Shown: positions 15,916-25,561, counted from the first letter of the stretch. The stretch: DNA of 64,000 bases from Bacteroidota bacterium (GCA_024278975.1 JAJRSD010000021.1:1-64000), one strand, 5' to 3'. Notes: a model not told the origin generated them from the sequence alone. Numbers and translations: made by a program.

Positions 15916-17445
15916 ATGAAATTTAATTTTAAAAAACAACTAAGTCTTATAATTGCCATTACACTTATAGCTTTTATTAGCAGTAATGTAAGTGCTCAAA
16001 AGAAGTACAAAAACACGACCGATATTCCTGAGAATATCACTACGCCCGATGCAGTAGAAACATCCATCGGGACACTTCACTTTTTTGATGGCGTACCTAC
16101 GAAAGAAACAGCAGAATTAACTCAGGATTTCTTATTGAAAGCAAGAGGAGTTGACGCATTTTTAAAAGGAATTCCAGGAGCATCATTACAAGCACTGCGA
16201 AAAGGGCCTGCCGCACTTGGTGTTGATGCAAACGGAAAGGTAGCATTATTTGAGAAGTTAATGGACTCTCATGCACTTTTTCTTACAGCAAATACCTCTA
16301 CACTATACATTTTTCCGTATGTGAACACCACAGACGGCCCTGTTGTTGTTGAAGTTCCGCCTATGATGTTAGGTGCTTTCGACGATGCATGGTTTCGTTT
16401 TGTAAGCGATGTTGGATTAGCAGGACCTGACCGTGGCAAAGGTGGCAAATACCTTATATTGCCTCCGGGATATGATAAGGAGATTCCGGAAGGATATTTC
16501 GTAATTAAGCCTCGTACTTATGCAACTTGGTTGTTTATGCGTGGTAATATTTCAAAAGGTGTTGATGTAGCTGTTAAAAATGTTAAAGATCATTTACAAG
16601 TATATCCTCTTTCAGAAGCCTCTAACCCAAAGCCAGTTGAGTATGTGAATATGACCGGTAAGCCTTTTAATACAATCCATCCTAATAATTTTGAATTTTA
16701 TGAGCATTTAAATGTTCTTATTCAAGAGGAGTCTGACGAAATGTTAGACGACGAAACAAAAGGTTTGTTTGCTTCAATCGGTATTAAAAAAGGCGAGGAA
16801 TTTAATCCTACCGAGAGAGAGAAAAGAATTCTTACCGATGCTGTTGCCATTGCAAATGCTGCCGCAAGAGCAAACAACTACTATCCAACAGGCGACCTGA
16901 AAATGGTTTACTTCTACAAAGATGTTCCAACAGAATGGGTGATGGCTTATCCGGATAAGAATGTTTACTTTAATTACGAGCATGGTTTTAATACCGATGC
17001 AAGAGTATTTTTTCATTACACTTATACTGCTGTAACACCCTCGATGGCAACGCCACACGAAGGAAGAGGTTCTGATTACTGTATCACTTTTAAAGATTCA
17101 AAGCACGAAGTGTTTGATGGTTCTAAAACTTATAAAGTTCATTTACCACCCAATGTACCTGTTGCTGATTTTTGGGCATTAACTATATATGATTCCCAAA
17201 CTCGTTCTATGCTGCAAACCGACCAACCTTACCCTACAGTAGGTAGTAATGATAAAGGTTTTAAACAAAATAAAGATGGTTCTTATGATGTTTATTTTGG
17301 ACCAAAAGCTCCAAAAGGATATGAGAATAATTGGTTGCAAACTATCCCCGGAAAATCATGGTTTGTTATTCTACGAATGTACGGTCCACTTAAGCCATTT
17401 ATTGAAAAAACCTGGAGACCAAGCGAAATAGAATTAGTTAAGTGA
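15916..17445 (+). CDS. DUF1254/DUF1214 exported protein, array member 1
   Basis: A 509-residue protein with a signal peptide (residues 1-31, ending SNVSAQ). The N-terminal DUF1254 part has GVDAFLKGIPGASLQALRKG and MLGAFDDAWFRFVSDVGLAG, then GPDRGKGGKYLILPPGY. The C-terminal DUF1214 part has FWALTIYDSQTRSMLQTDQ, YDVYFGPKAPKGYENNWLQT and ILRMYGPLKPFIEKTWRP. Family members are periplasmic or secreted and widespread, but their reaction is not established to my knowledge. It is the first of five adjacent paralogs and is followed by its own terminator hairpin, so later members may be expressed at other levels. Confidence 0.9.
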   Translation: MKFNFKKQLSLIIAITLIAFISSNVSAQKKYKNTTDIPENITTPDAVETSIGTLHFFDGVPTKETAELTQDFLLKARGVDAFLKGIPGASLQALRKGPAALGVDANGKVALFEKLMDSHALFLTANTSTLYIFPYVNTTDGPVVVEVPPMMLGAFDDAWFRFVSDVGLAGPDRGKGGKYLILPPGYDKEIPEGYFVIKPRTYATWLFMRGNISKGVDVAVKNVKDHLQVYPLSEASNPKPVEYVNMTGKPFNTIHPNNFEFYEHLNVLIQEESDEMLDDETKGLFASIGIKKGEEFNPTEREKRILTDAVAIANAAARANNYYPTGDLKMVYFYKDVPTEWVMAYPDKNVYFNYEHGFNTDARVFFHYTYTAVTPSMATPHEGRGSDYCITFKDSKHEVFDGSKTYKVHLPPNVPVADFWALTIYDSQTRSMLQTDQPYPTVGSNDKGFKQNKDGSYDVYFGPKAPKGYENNWLQTIPGKSWFVILRMYGPLKPFIEKTWRPSEIELVK

Positions 17446-17454
17446 AAAGTCATA

Positions 17455-17484
17455 AAAGGGTGTCATCATACAATGACACCCTTT
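17455..17484 (+). terminator. Terminator or attenuator after array member 1
   Basis: A 12-bp perfect stem AAAGGGTGTCAT/ATGACACCCTTT (17455-17466 and 17473-17484) with a six-base loop, followed by ATTTAA. The tail is only weakly T-rich, so partial read-through into the second DUF1254 gene, 16 bases on, is plausible. Confidence 0.6.
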
Positions 17485-17500
17485 ATTTAAACATAAAACC

Positions 17501-19000
17501 ATGGTTATAAAAAGAGTATTATTATTAGCATTTTTATTTATAGGTAGTCTTAGTTTTGTAAATGCACAAAAATACAAAGCAGATGTTCCCAAAAACATTA
17601 CCACAAACAATACCTATCAAACTAAGTACGTGGGTGAATTAAATTTTAAAGATGGATTTCCATCTGACGAAACCGTACAAAAAACCTATGACTTTTTAGA
17701 TGTAGCCAGAGCAACTATGGTGTTTACCAACACTATTGGTATTGGTTCAATGCAAGCCATGTTGGAAGGTCAGCGAAAAGCTGGAATTGGCCCCTATGAA
17801 ATTGCCGTATTCGAAAATCTTTTGGATGCTCGATCTCTTTGGCTTACCCCGAACACTACTACGCCTTATGCCGTTGGTGAAATTGATACAAAAAACGGCC
17901 CGGTGGTTGTCGATAATCCCGGCCCGGTATTAGGTATTGTTGATGATGCTTTTTTTACACATGTTACCGATATTGGATTTACCGGTCCCGACAAAGGAAA
18001 AGGTGGAAAATACCTTTTTGTAGCTCCAGATTATAAAGGTGAAATTCCGGATGGATATATTGTTATTCGAACCCGTGGTTACCGTCACTGGTTAATTATG
18101 CGATTAATTGTGAAAGATGGCGATGTAAAGTCTGCTGTTGACGCTTTTAAATCAGGATTTAAAACTTATCCTCTTTCTAAAGCAGACAATCCACCAAAAC
18201 AAGTTTTTCATAATTTTTCAGGAAAGAAATACTGTACTATCCATGCGAATAATGCTGAATTCTACGATGAAATAAACGCATCGGTACAATATGAGCCAAC
18301 CGGTGTATTTAGCCCAGAAATTAACGGACAAATGGCTTCAATTGGAATTAAGAAAGGAAAAGAATTTAAGCCAAACGAGCGTTGGCAGAAGATATTAGTT
18401 GAAGGTGCAGCAATGGGTAATGCATCGGCAAGAGCCATTCTTTTTAGCCCTCGTAACAAAAACGTATTTTTCTACCCAGGCAAACGTCAGTGGTATTCGC
18501 CATTAGCAGGCGGGAGTCATGAGTTTTTAAATAATGGTGAATTGGTACAATCTGACAGAACTATGATGCTCTATTACGCAACTGGAATTACACCATCAAT
18601 GGTGCTTCCTAAACCAGGCACTGGCTCTGTTTATGAGATTACAGGCCGCGATTCTGAAGGAAACTATTTAGATGGTGGTCAAAATTATTCAGTAACACTT
18701 CCTGGCCCTATTCCAATCAATAATTTTTGGTCGTTTATGGTTTATGATGCTCAAACACGATCGGTATTAGAAACAGACCAAAAGTCTGGTGGAGTTGATG
18801 GTAATAGAGATGGATTAATAACAAACAAAGATGGTAGTGTAACGATCTATTTTGGACCAGAAGCACCAAAAGGACATGAAAAAAACTGGGCACAAACAAT
18901 GTCAGGCAAAGGATATACGATTCTATTAAGGCTGTATGGACCATTAGAACCATGGTATGATAGAAGTTGGGTGCCAGGAGATTTAGAATTAATTAGATAA
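17501..19000 (+). CDS. DUF1254/DUF1214 exported protein, array member 2
   Basis: A 499-residue protein with signal peptide MVIKRVLLLAFLFIGSLSFV, ending NAQ. The same landmarks are present as in member 1: GIGSMQAMLEGQRKAGIGPY, LGIVDDAFFTHVTDIGFTGP, DKGKGGKYLFVAPDY, CTIHANNAEFYDEINAS, then FWSFMVYDAQTRSVLETDQ, VTIYFGPEAPKGHEKNWAQT and LLRLYGPLEPWYDRSWVPG. The length is very close to member 1 and the two are clearly paralogs. It ends 14 bases before member 3, so members 2, 3 and 4 form a compact unit. Confidence 0.9.
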   Translation: MVIKRVLLLAFLFIGSLSFVNAQKYKADVPKNITTNNTYQTKYVGELNFKDGFPSDETVQKTYDFLDVARATMVFTNTIGIGSMQAMLEGQRKAGIGPYEIAVFENLLDARSLWLTPNTTTPYAVGEIDTKNGPVVVDNPGPVLGIVDDAFFTHVTDIGFTGPDKGKGGKYLFVAPDYKGEIPDGYIVIRTRGYRHWLIMRLIVKDGDVKSAVDAFKSGFKTYPLSKADNPPKQVFHNFSGKKYCTIHANNAEFYDEINASVQYEPTGVFSPEINGQMASIGIKKGKEFKPNERWQKILVEGAAMGNASARAILFSPRNKNVFFYPGKRQWYSPLAGGSHEFLNNGELVQSDRTMMLYYATGITPSMVLPKPGTGSVYEITGRDSEGNYLDGGQNYSVTLPGPIPINNFWSFMVYDAQTRSVLETDQKSGGVDGNRDGLITNKDGSVTIYFGPEAPKGHEKNWAQTMSGKGYTILLRLYGPLEPWYDRSWVPGDLELIR

Positions 19001-19014
19001 ATATAGCAATAGAG

Positions 19015-20595
19015 ATGAAAAATATTTTATTAGGAATAGTATTAGTTTCAGGACTAATATTTACAAGTTGTAGCCAAAAAGAGACAACTGAAAAAGAGAC
19101 AGATATAAAAAAATCAAAAGGGGTCTCTTTTGAGAAAATTGCGGACAAACTTACAGCAACCGAATTTCGTAAATATGGCGAAACCTCTCCAACAGTTGTT
19201 AATACACGATTTGGCGATTTGAGTTTCACCAAAGGTGGTTTTGCCGGAGGATATCCAACTTTAGAGACAAGCGAGAAATTAAAAAACGAACTTAATTTTC
19301 AAAAAGCATGTCAAGCGTATATTTGGGCCGTTCCGTTGGTGAGTTACTACAACTGGTTTGATGCACAAAAATCATTTGGCGCTAAGGATGGTGGTATTGT
19401 TCAGTATAAAACAGCTATTGCCAAACAAGGCATTTTAACAGGAAATGGAACTACGCCTTATGCGATTATGTATGCTGATTTAATGAATACTGGACCTCTT
19501 GTAATGGAAGTTCCCGCTGGAGCATCGGCAGGTATTATTGACGATATGTTTCAACGTGCGGTAATGGATTTTGGTGTGTCTGGTGAAGACAGAGGGAAAG
19601 GTGTGAAATTTATCATTCTGGCTCCGGGCATGGAAGCCCCCAAAAGCTATGATAAGAAGAAATTTACCATTGTGCAAAACACAACAAGAGATGTATTTGT
19701 AGGTATCCGTGCCTTGCAACCAGATCCAAAAGAATCGGACGCCTTTTTAAAGAAATTTAAAATTTATCCATTCTCAGAAATCAATAATAACCCTCAAACT
19801 CAATTTATTGTGGTTGACGGAAAAACACCCTGGGGCCAATGGCAAGAACATGGAATGGCATATTGGGAAACTGTTAAACAAATTGTTGATCACGATATTT
19901 TCTCAGAGCGCGAAGGTTATGTTTTAGCGATGCTTCAATCATTGGGTATCGAAAAAGGTAAGCCTTTTAACCCAACACCAGAGATGAAAAAAATGCTTAA
20001 GGAAGCAGCAGTTGTGGGTGAGACAATGGTAAAATCAATCACGTTTGACAAGCCATTTAGAGCCGATGATTTATATAAAGGAACACATTGGGACAGACTT
20101 ATGGTTCCTGCTTATAATGACAAAGATGGTGATATTGAGCAATTGTATAAGCGCGCTGCTTTTACTTGGGAAGCTGTAAGTAGAGGAAAAGCATATTATT
20201 TGGAAATGCCAGGCTTAGGTCAGCAATACCGTACCGGATACAAAGATGCTGATGGAAATCACTTTGAAGGAAGTCGTCATTATACGCTTACTATGCCAGC
20301 AAACCCACCAGCAAAAATATTCTGGTCTATTGTTGTGTACGATGTAAATACGCGTACTATGATTCTTAATGAAACCGGAATTCCTATTATAAGTGGAAGA
20401 ACTAACCCAAAACAGGAAGCTGATGGGTCAGTTGTTATGCATTTCAGTCCTGAAAAACCTGCAGGTGTGGAAGCCTCAAATTGGATTCAAACCAACCCAA
20501 AAGAAAGTTGGTTTCTTTACCTTCGTTTCTATGGTCCAACAGAGCGTTATTTTGATGAAACTTACCCATTGGAAGATGTTAAATTAGTTAAATAA
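19015..20595 (+). CDS. DUF1254/DUF1214 lipoprotein, array member 3
   Basis: A 526-residue lipoprotein (signal ending LIFTSCSQ, lipidated Cys at about 19). It is the most divergent long member. It keeps ACQAYIWAVPLVSYYNWFDA, GIIDDMFQRAVMDFGVSGED, RGKGVKFIILAPG and, at the C-terminus, IFWSIVVYDVNTRTMILNE and LYLRFYGPTERYFDETYPLE. It lacks the HANNFEFYEE-type motif of members 1, 2 and 4 and has TPWGQWQEHGMAYWETV in its place. That AYIWAVPLV element matches the broader DUF1254 family, so this may be the type closest to other phyla. Twelve bases separate it from member 4. Confidence 0.9.
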   Translation: MKNILLGIVLVSGLIFTSCSQKETTEKETDIKKSKGVSFEKIADKLTATEFRKYGETSPTVVNTRFGDLSFTKGGFAGGYPTLETSEKLKNELNFQKACQAYIWAVPLVSYYNWFDAQKSFGAKDGGIVQYKTAIAKQGILTGNGTTPYAIMYADLMNTGPLVMEVPAGASAGIIDDMFQRAVMDFGVSGEDRGKGVKFIILAPGMEAPKSYDKKKFTIVQNTTRDVFVGIRALQPDPKESDAFLKKFKIYPFSEINNNPQTQFIVVDGKTPWGQWQEHGMAYWETVKQIVDHDIFSEREGYVLAMLQSLGIEKGKPFNPTPEMKKMLKEAAVVGETMVKSITFDKPFRADDLYKGTHWDRLMVPAYNDKDGDIEQLYKRAAFTWEAVSRGKAYYLEMPGLGQQYRTGYKDADGNHFEGSRHYTLTMPANPPAKIFWSIVVYDVNTRTMILNETGIPIISGRTNPKQEADGSVVMHFSPEKPAGVEASNWIQTNPKESWFLYLRFYGPTERYFDETYPLEDVKLVK

Positions 20596-20607
20596 TAATA
20601 TACAACT

Positions 20608-22248
20608 ATGAAATTATCAACGAAATTTTTTGCAGCAATAGCTGTCACCTCAATTATGATAAGCTGTTCTGGCGATGCTCAGAAACAGCAAAATGGGAAA
20701 GCGACTTCCGGTATAGACGACCCGTACAAAGAAATTCTGTCAAAGTACAACACAGATATTCCAACAAAAATTTTAACCCCAGATGTGGTTGAAACTGAAA
20801 TGTTGGGAACTCTTAACTTTTACGACGGAATGCCAACAAATGAAACCGTACAGAAAGTATATGATAACCTTGACTTTATGAGAGGCATTGATGTCTTTTT
20901 GAATTTTATCCCGATGGCTTCGGTAGAAAGCATGCGAACAGGATTGGTTTCTATAGGTGCGGACGACTACAATAAAGTAGCCTATTTTGCCGATTTATTG
21001 GATTCCAGAGCGCTGTTTTTAACAGGTAATTCTACTACTGTTTATGCTACTTCTTTTATCAATTTGAAAAAGGATGGTGTAATGGTTATGGAGATTCCTG
21101 CAGGTGCAGGTCCGGGGACAATTGATGATGCATATTTTCGCTTTATTGTAGATATGGGTGCTCCGGGTCCTGACCGTAAGCAGGGTGGAACTTACGTTAT
21201 TTTACCTCCTGATTATAAGGGCGACTTAAAGCCAACGCCAAATACTTTTAAAGACAATCATTCGGTAAAAGCAATGATTGGTGGCGAAGAACGCGATGTG
21301 TGGATTGCTCAGTCGAGAACTTACTCAAATTGGGTAATTTTACGTGGGTTTTTAGTAGATGGAAAACCAGAACCTGCTGCTAAAATGTGGAGAGATGGAT
21401 TGAAAATCTATCCTCTTGCACAAGCAAATAATCCTAAGAAAATGGAATTTATAAATATTTCAGGAAAAGAGTTTAATACTATCCATGCTAATAATTTCGA
21501 GTTTTTCGAGGAGATATCGAATGTAATTAATAGAGAACCCCTTGAATTTCTTGACCCTGAATTGAGAGGTCAGTTAGCAGGTATTGGAATAATAAAAGGA
21601 CAGCCTTTTGCTCCGGATTCACGAATGAAAAGAATTTTAACAGAATCTGTTAAAGTTGGTAACGCTACGGCACGTTCTCTTTCGTTATTACCACGAAACC
21701 CTAAAGCATATCTATATGAAGATAGCTATTGGTTTGCCGGATTTATTGGTGATGATTACCGTTGGTTAGACCTCGACGGTCACAGAGGTAGAAATATGGA
21801 TGCACGTACAGCATTTTTCTATTCAGCAACGGTAAATACACCTGCAATGGCACTGAAAATTCCCGGTGTTGGTTCTAATTATGCTTTTGGTTCAAGAGAT
21901 AATGATGGTAATATATTAAAAGGTGTCAACAATTATAAACTGCATATCGAAGCTGATGTTCCTGCAAAAGATTTCTGGTCGATTGTGGTTTACGATCCTC
22001 AAACTCGTTCTGAATTACAGACCGACAATCTTTTCCCTAATAAAAATAACAAACGCGATAAGTTAATTTATAACGAAGATGGTTCTGTTGATCTCTATTT
22101 TGGCCCAACAGCTCCAAAGGGAAAAGAGATCAACTGGATTCAAACAGTTCCCGGTAAAGCCTGGTTTGTACTGTTCCGTTTATATGGACCGCTACAGCCA
22201 TGGCACGATAAAACATGGCAGTTGAATGATTTTGAATTAGTAAAATAA
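20608..22248 (+). CDS. DUF1254/DUF1214 lipoprotein, array member 4
   Basis: A 546-residue lipoprotein (TSIMISCSGDAQ, lipidated Cys near 20), the longest member. Landmarks: GIDVFLNFIPMASVESMRTG, GTIDDAYFRFIVDMGAPGPD, FNTIHANNFEFFEEISNV, FWSIVVYDPQTRSELQTDN, VDLYFGPTAPKGKEINWIQT and LFRLYGPLQPWHDKTWQLND. Compared with members 1 and 2 it has an insert of about 20 residues around TFKDNHSVKAMIGGEERD. It is followed by a clear terminator, which closes the unit of members 2-4. Confidence 0.9.
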   Translation: MKLSTKFFAAIAVTSIMISCSGDAQKQQNGKATSGIDDPYKEILSKYNTDIPTKILTPDVVETEMLGTLNFYDGMPTNETVQKVYDNLDFMRGIDVFLNFIPMASVESMRTGLVSIGADDYNKVAYFADLLDSRALFLTGNSTTVYATSFINLKKDGVMVMEIPAGAGPGTIDDAYFRFIVDMGAPGPDRKQGGTYVILPPDYKGDLKPTPNTFKDNHSVKAMIGGEERDVWIAQSRTYSNWVILRGFLVDGKPEPAAKMWRDGLKIYPLAQANNPKKMEFINISGKEFNTIHANNFEFFEEISNVINREPLEFLDPELRGQLAGIGIIKGQPFAPDSRMKRILTESVKVGNATARSLSLLPRNPKAYLYEDSYWFAGFIGDDYRWLDLDGHRGRNMDARTAFFYSATVNTPAMALKIPGVGSNYAFGSRDNDGNILKGVNNYKLHIEADVPAKDFWSIVVYDPQTRSELQTDNLFPNKNNKRDKLIYNEDGSVDLYFGPTAPKGKEINWIQTVPGKAWFVLFRLYGPLQPWHDKTWQLNDFELVK

Positions 22249-22259
22249 GTAGGGGTGAT

Positions 22260-22296
22260 GCAATTGTCCCATAATTGGGATAGTTGCTTATTTTTT
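22260..22296 (+). terminator. Terminator after array member 4
   Basis: A 12-bp stem with wobble pairs (GCAATTGTCCCA at 22260-22271 with TGGGATAGTTGC at 22276-22287, loop TAAT) is followed by TTATTTTTT. It separates members 1-4 from the shorter member 5, which has its own 70-base upstream region. Confidence 0.75.
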
Positions 22297-22318
22297 AACA
22301 ATTAAAAATAATATAAAA

Positions 22319-23389
22319 ATGAAGACAACAAAATTTTTATTCGCAGCATTAGCTGCATCGGTATTAACTTTTAGTGCTTGTAACAACGCTCCTAAGAAAA
22401 CTGCTGATGTCGCAGATTCTAAAGTTGAACAAAAAACAGTAACTCCTGTAACTGATGAGAATTACGGATTAGCAGAGACACAAACAATAATGGCTTCTTA
22501 CGTAAAAAAAATTGCAGCAGCTACAGGAACTAACGGTGTTGGTGTTTGGATGCATAATAAGAAAGCAGCTAATCCAAAAGATAGAGACATAATGCGTAAA
22601 AATTACGACACTATGTACTCTTGGATTGTATTAGATTTATCTACTCCAGCTACTTTAATCATGAAGGATACTGGTGGACGTTACCAAACTATGTGGGTAA
22701 TATCTGAAGAGCATTATAACCCGTTTGCTTATATTGAGCCGGGAGAATATACACTTACAGCAGAAAATGTGGGAACACCTTATGCAATTGTTGTTGTTCG
22801 TACACAAGTAAATGTAACAGACCCGGAAGATGTTTTGGCTGCAAACAAAATTCAAGAAACTCTTGAAATAAAACAAGAGAAGCCTGGTACTTATGTGCAA
22901 TCTCACACCTGGGATATGGTAAGATTAAAAGAGATTAGAACAAAATACCAACAAATCGCTAAGAACGAAAAAATTAGTCCTGATACTTATTTTGGTAAAA
23001 AAGGTGAAGTAGCTCTTAAAAATCACAACTGTGGCACAGCAGTTGGCTGGGGTGGTTTCACAAAAGACCAGGCAGCTTATGTAGATTATTACCCTACTTC
23101 TGCAGCACCTCAAACATTAACATTAAAAGACATTCCTGCTAAAGCATTTTGGTCTATTACTGTATATGATAAAGAAGGTTTTGCCATAACAAAAACCTAT
23201 AACATTAATTCTCAATTTGCTAAACAAGAAAAAGATGGTTCTGCAATTATCCATTTTGGAGGAGATGCTAATCAAGATAACTATATGGAAACATTTGAAG
23301 GGTGGACTTTTATTCTGCGTCTGTATTTGCCTACTGATGAATATTTGAATGGTACATGGGTACGTCCGGAACTGACTCCTGCTGCATAA
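22319..23389 (+). CDS. Short DUF1254/DUF1214 lipoprotein, array member 5
   Basis: A 356-residue lipoprotein (VLTFSACNNAP, lipidated Cys near 20). It belongs to a compact version of the family: IMRKNYDTMYSWIVLDLSTP, ATLIMKDTGGRYQTMWVISE, YIEPGEYTLTAENVGTPYAI, then NCGTAVGWGGFTKDQAAYVD, KAFWSITVYDKEGFAITKTY and FEGWTFILRLYLPTDEYLNG. It is about 150 residues shorter than its neighbours, having lost the long central part. A different substrate or a subunit role is possible, but nothing in the sequence decides it. The gene is set apart by a terminator upstream. Confidence 0.88.
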   Translation: MKTTKFLFAALAASVLTFSACNNAPKKTADVADSKVEQKTVTPVTDENYGLAETQTIMASYVKKIAAATGTNGVGVWMHNKKAANPKDRDIMRKNYDTMYSWIVLDLSTPATLIMKDTGGRYQTMWVISEEHYNPFAYIEPGEYTLTAENVGTPYAIVVVRTQVNVTDPEDVLAANKIQETLEIKQEKPGTYVQSHTWDMVRLKEIRTKYQQIAKNEKISPDTYFGKKGEVALKNHNCGTAVGWGGFTKDQAAYVDYYPTSAAPQTLTLKDIPAKAFWSITVYDKEGFAITKTYNINSQFAKQEKDGSAIIHFGGDANQDNYMETFEGWTFILRLYLPTDEYLNGTWVRPELTPAA

Positions 23390-23475
23390 AGCTAAGTTAA
23401 TTAAATCAAATAGTGCTTGTCCATAAAGTCAAGAAATCGGACTTAAGAGGCGAACTCTAATTAAAAAATAAGAAT

Positions 23476-25167
23476 ATGGCTTTAAAAAAAATCATTTTAA
23501 TCATACTGCCTCTTTTATGGGGGAGTATGGTTTTTTCTCAAACAAATAAGAAACCTAAACTTATTCTTCAAATCACTGTGGATCAACTCCGTGGCGATTT
23601 GCCTGAAAAGTTTATGAAAAACATGGGAGAAGGCGGTTTCAGGTATTTGCAAGAACAAGGTATTTGGTACACAAATGCACATTACGGTCATGCAAACACC
23701 GAAACTGTTGTAGGGCATACTATTTTAGCAACGGGAGCAGACCCTTCTGTAAATGGTATGATTTCTAACGTTTGGTTCGATAGAGAAAAAGGCAAGCTTG
23801 TTTACAATATCGAGGACGATAACTGTCATATTTTATCGTCAAATGCCGATGTTGATCAAAGTACAGAGATAGATGCATCTCAAAAATTAGCTTCATCTGA
23901 CGGTCGTTCGCCAAGAAATATTATGGTTACCACTTTTAGCGATGAGCTTTTTCTAAAAAATAATGGTAAATCAAAAATATTTGGTGTATCGGTAAAAGAC
24001 AGAGGAGCAGTTACCCTGGCCGGACATACAGGAAAAGCATTTTGGTTTTCAAAATCTTCAGGAGAATTTATTACCAGTTCATATTACTATAAAGCATACC
24101 CTGAATGGGCAACAAATTGGAATAAAAGTAAAATACCTGCAAAAAACTTTGGTGGTAAATCGTGGGAGTTGATGAATGATAAATCAACTTATATGTATGG
24201 GGATGAAGATAATATGCCATGGGAAACAGATGTTGCCGGTTTTGGCATTACTTTTCCACATAAATACCAGCCTGCTGACAATAAATATTTTAATAATTTT
24301 TTAATATATTCTCCTGCCGGCGACGACCTTACTTTAGACTTTGCCAAAGCTTTAGTTAAAGGCGAAAGTATTGGAAAAGATGATATTACCGATTTTTTAT
24401 CCATTAGTTTTTCATCTACCGATTATGTTGGGCACCTGTTTGGACCATCGAGTTTAGAAGCCGAAGATAATATGCTACGATTAGATAAAACATTGGCAGA
24501 TTTATTTGCTTTTATCAATAAAGAAGTAGGATTAGAAAACACCCTTATTATTCTCTCCGGAGACCACGGTGGTCCTGAAGCTCCCGGTTATTTAAAATCG
24601 AAAGGTATTGAATCGGGATATGTTTCGCCGGATGAATGGGATAAAAACCCGTCTATCAACAGATTGAAAAAACAATTTGGTATTGGTCAGGAATTAATTC
24701 AGGAATTTTTCCCTCCTTATCTCTATTTAAATGAAAAAGTAATTACTGATAAGGGATTAGATTTGCAGGAAGTTGAAAAAGCAGTTGCATTAGAGTTGAT
24801 GGGAATAAAAGGTGTAGCACTTGCAGTAACCCGAACCGAATTGGAACAAAACGAACTTCCTGACACCTATTTAACCCGGAAAGCTTTAAGAAATTTCAGT
24901 ATAAAAAGATCGGGAAATATCTTGATTTTATTTCAACCTCAGTATTTTATTAATCATTATGACGGAGAAGTTGTAGCAGCAAATCATGGAGGACCATGGA
25001 TGTACGATTCTTATGTACCGGTGATTTTTGCAGGTATGCATATAAAGGGGCAAAAGGTTAGCAGAAAAATTGAACCTAAAGATATAGTATCAACATTATC
25101 AAATCTATTAGGAACAAAGCCTCCTTCGGGTGCTAATGGCGAAGTATTAAAAGAAATAGTTGAATAG
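23476..25167 (+). CDS. PafA-like periplasmic alkaline phosphatase
   Basis: A 563-residue protein with signal peptide (MALKKIILIILPLLWGSMVF, then SQ). It belongs to the alkaline phosphatase superfamily. The nucleophile is probably Thr77 in NTETVVGHTILATG. The Asn in ISNVWFDR and the Lys-x-Arg of SVKDRGAVTLAGH correspond to the phosphate-binding Asn, Lys and Arg described for the Elizabethkingia enzyme PafA. Zinc ligands are in SSTDYVGHLFGP, LSGDHGGPEAP and AANHGGPW. It should release phosphate from phosphomonoesters in the periplasm. It lies immediately after the DUF1254 array, suggesting that a product or substrate of that system is phosphorylated, or simply shared regulation. Confidence 0.88.
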   Translation: MALKKIILIILPLLWGSMVFSQTNKKPKLILQITVDQLRGDLPEKFMKNMGEGGFRYLQEQGIWYTNAHYGHANTETVVGHTILATGADPSVNGMISNVWFDREKGKLVYNIEDDNCHILSSNADVDQSTEIDASQKLASSDGRSPRNIMVTTFSDELFLKNNGKSKIFGVSVKDRGAVTLAGHTGKAFWFSKSSGEFITSSYYYKAYPEWATNWNKSKIPAKNFGGKSWELMNDKSTYMYGDEDNMPWETDVAGFGITFPHKYQPADNKYFNNFLIYSPAGDDLTLDFAKALVKGESIGKDDITDFLSISFSSTDYVGHLFGPSSLEAEDNMLRLDKTLADLFAFINKEVGLENTLIILSGDHGGPEAPGYLKSKGIESGYVSPDEWDKNPSINRLKKQFGIGQELIQEFFPPYLYLNEKVITDKGLDLQEVEKAVALELMGIKGVALAVTRTELEQNELPDTYLTRKALRNFSIKRSGNILILFQPQYFINHYDGEVVAANHGGPWMYDSYVPVIFAGMHIKGQKVSRKIEPKDIVSTLSNLLGTKPPSGANGEVLKEIVE

Positions 25168-25184
25168 CTGTTAAAATAGAAAGA

Positions 25185-25561
25185 ATGTATATAAAAAAAA
25201 TAATATTATTAGTTGCCATAATTACTATGAGCTCAAGTCTTTTCTCTCAAGAAAAAACAGCAGAAGAGTTGGCTAAAATGGCACAAAATCCATTGGCAAA
25301 TATGATGAGTTTTCCGTTTCAGAACAATACAATTTGCCAAAAGGTTGGTATCTCACTACCATCCCGATACTCACAGCAAACTGGAAAGCTACCAATGGAA
25401 ACAAATGGGTAGTACCTTTTGGAGGTGGCGGTGGTAAAATTGTACGAATAGGAAAAATCCCGTTCAATTTACAGGCGCAGGCATTTTACAATGCTGTAAA
25501 ACCCGATGGTGCCGGCGGGTTTAGCACCCGGTTTCAAATTCAGTTAATGCTGCCAAAGTAA
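25185..25561 (+). pseudogene. Internally deleted second copy of the transporter-like gene
   Basis: The first frame starts with a signal peptide and reads EKTAEELAKMAQNPLANMMS and FPFQNNT, nearly identical to the gene at 14675, then shifts out of frame. From about 25332 another frame reads LPKGWYLTTIPILTANWKAT to GGFSTRFQIQLMLPK, the exact C-terminus of the same family. About 130 codons between FQNNT and PKGWY are absent, and the join (near 25331, ACAATTTGCC) is out of frame. It follows the phosphatase gene by 17 bases, so it was probably part of that transcript. Confidence 0.85.
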
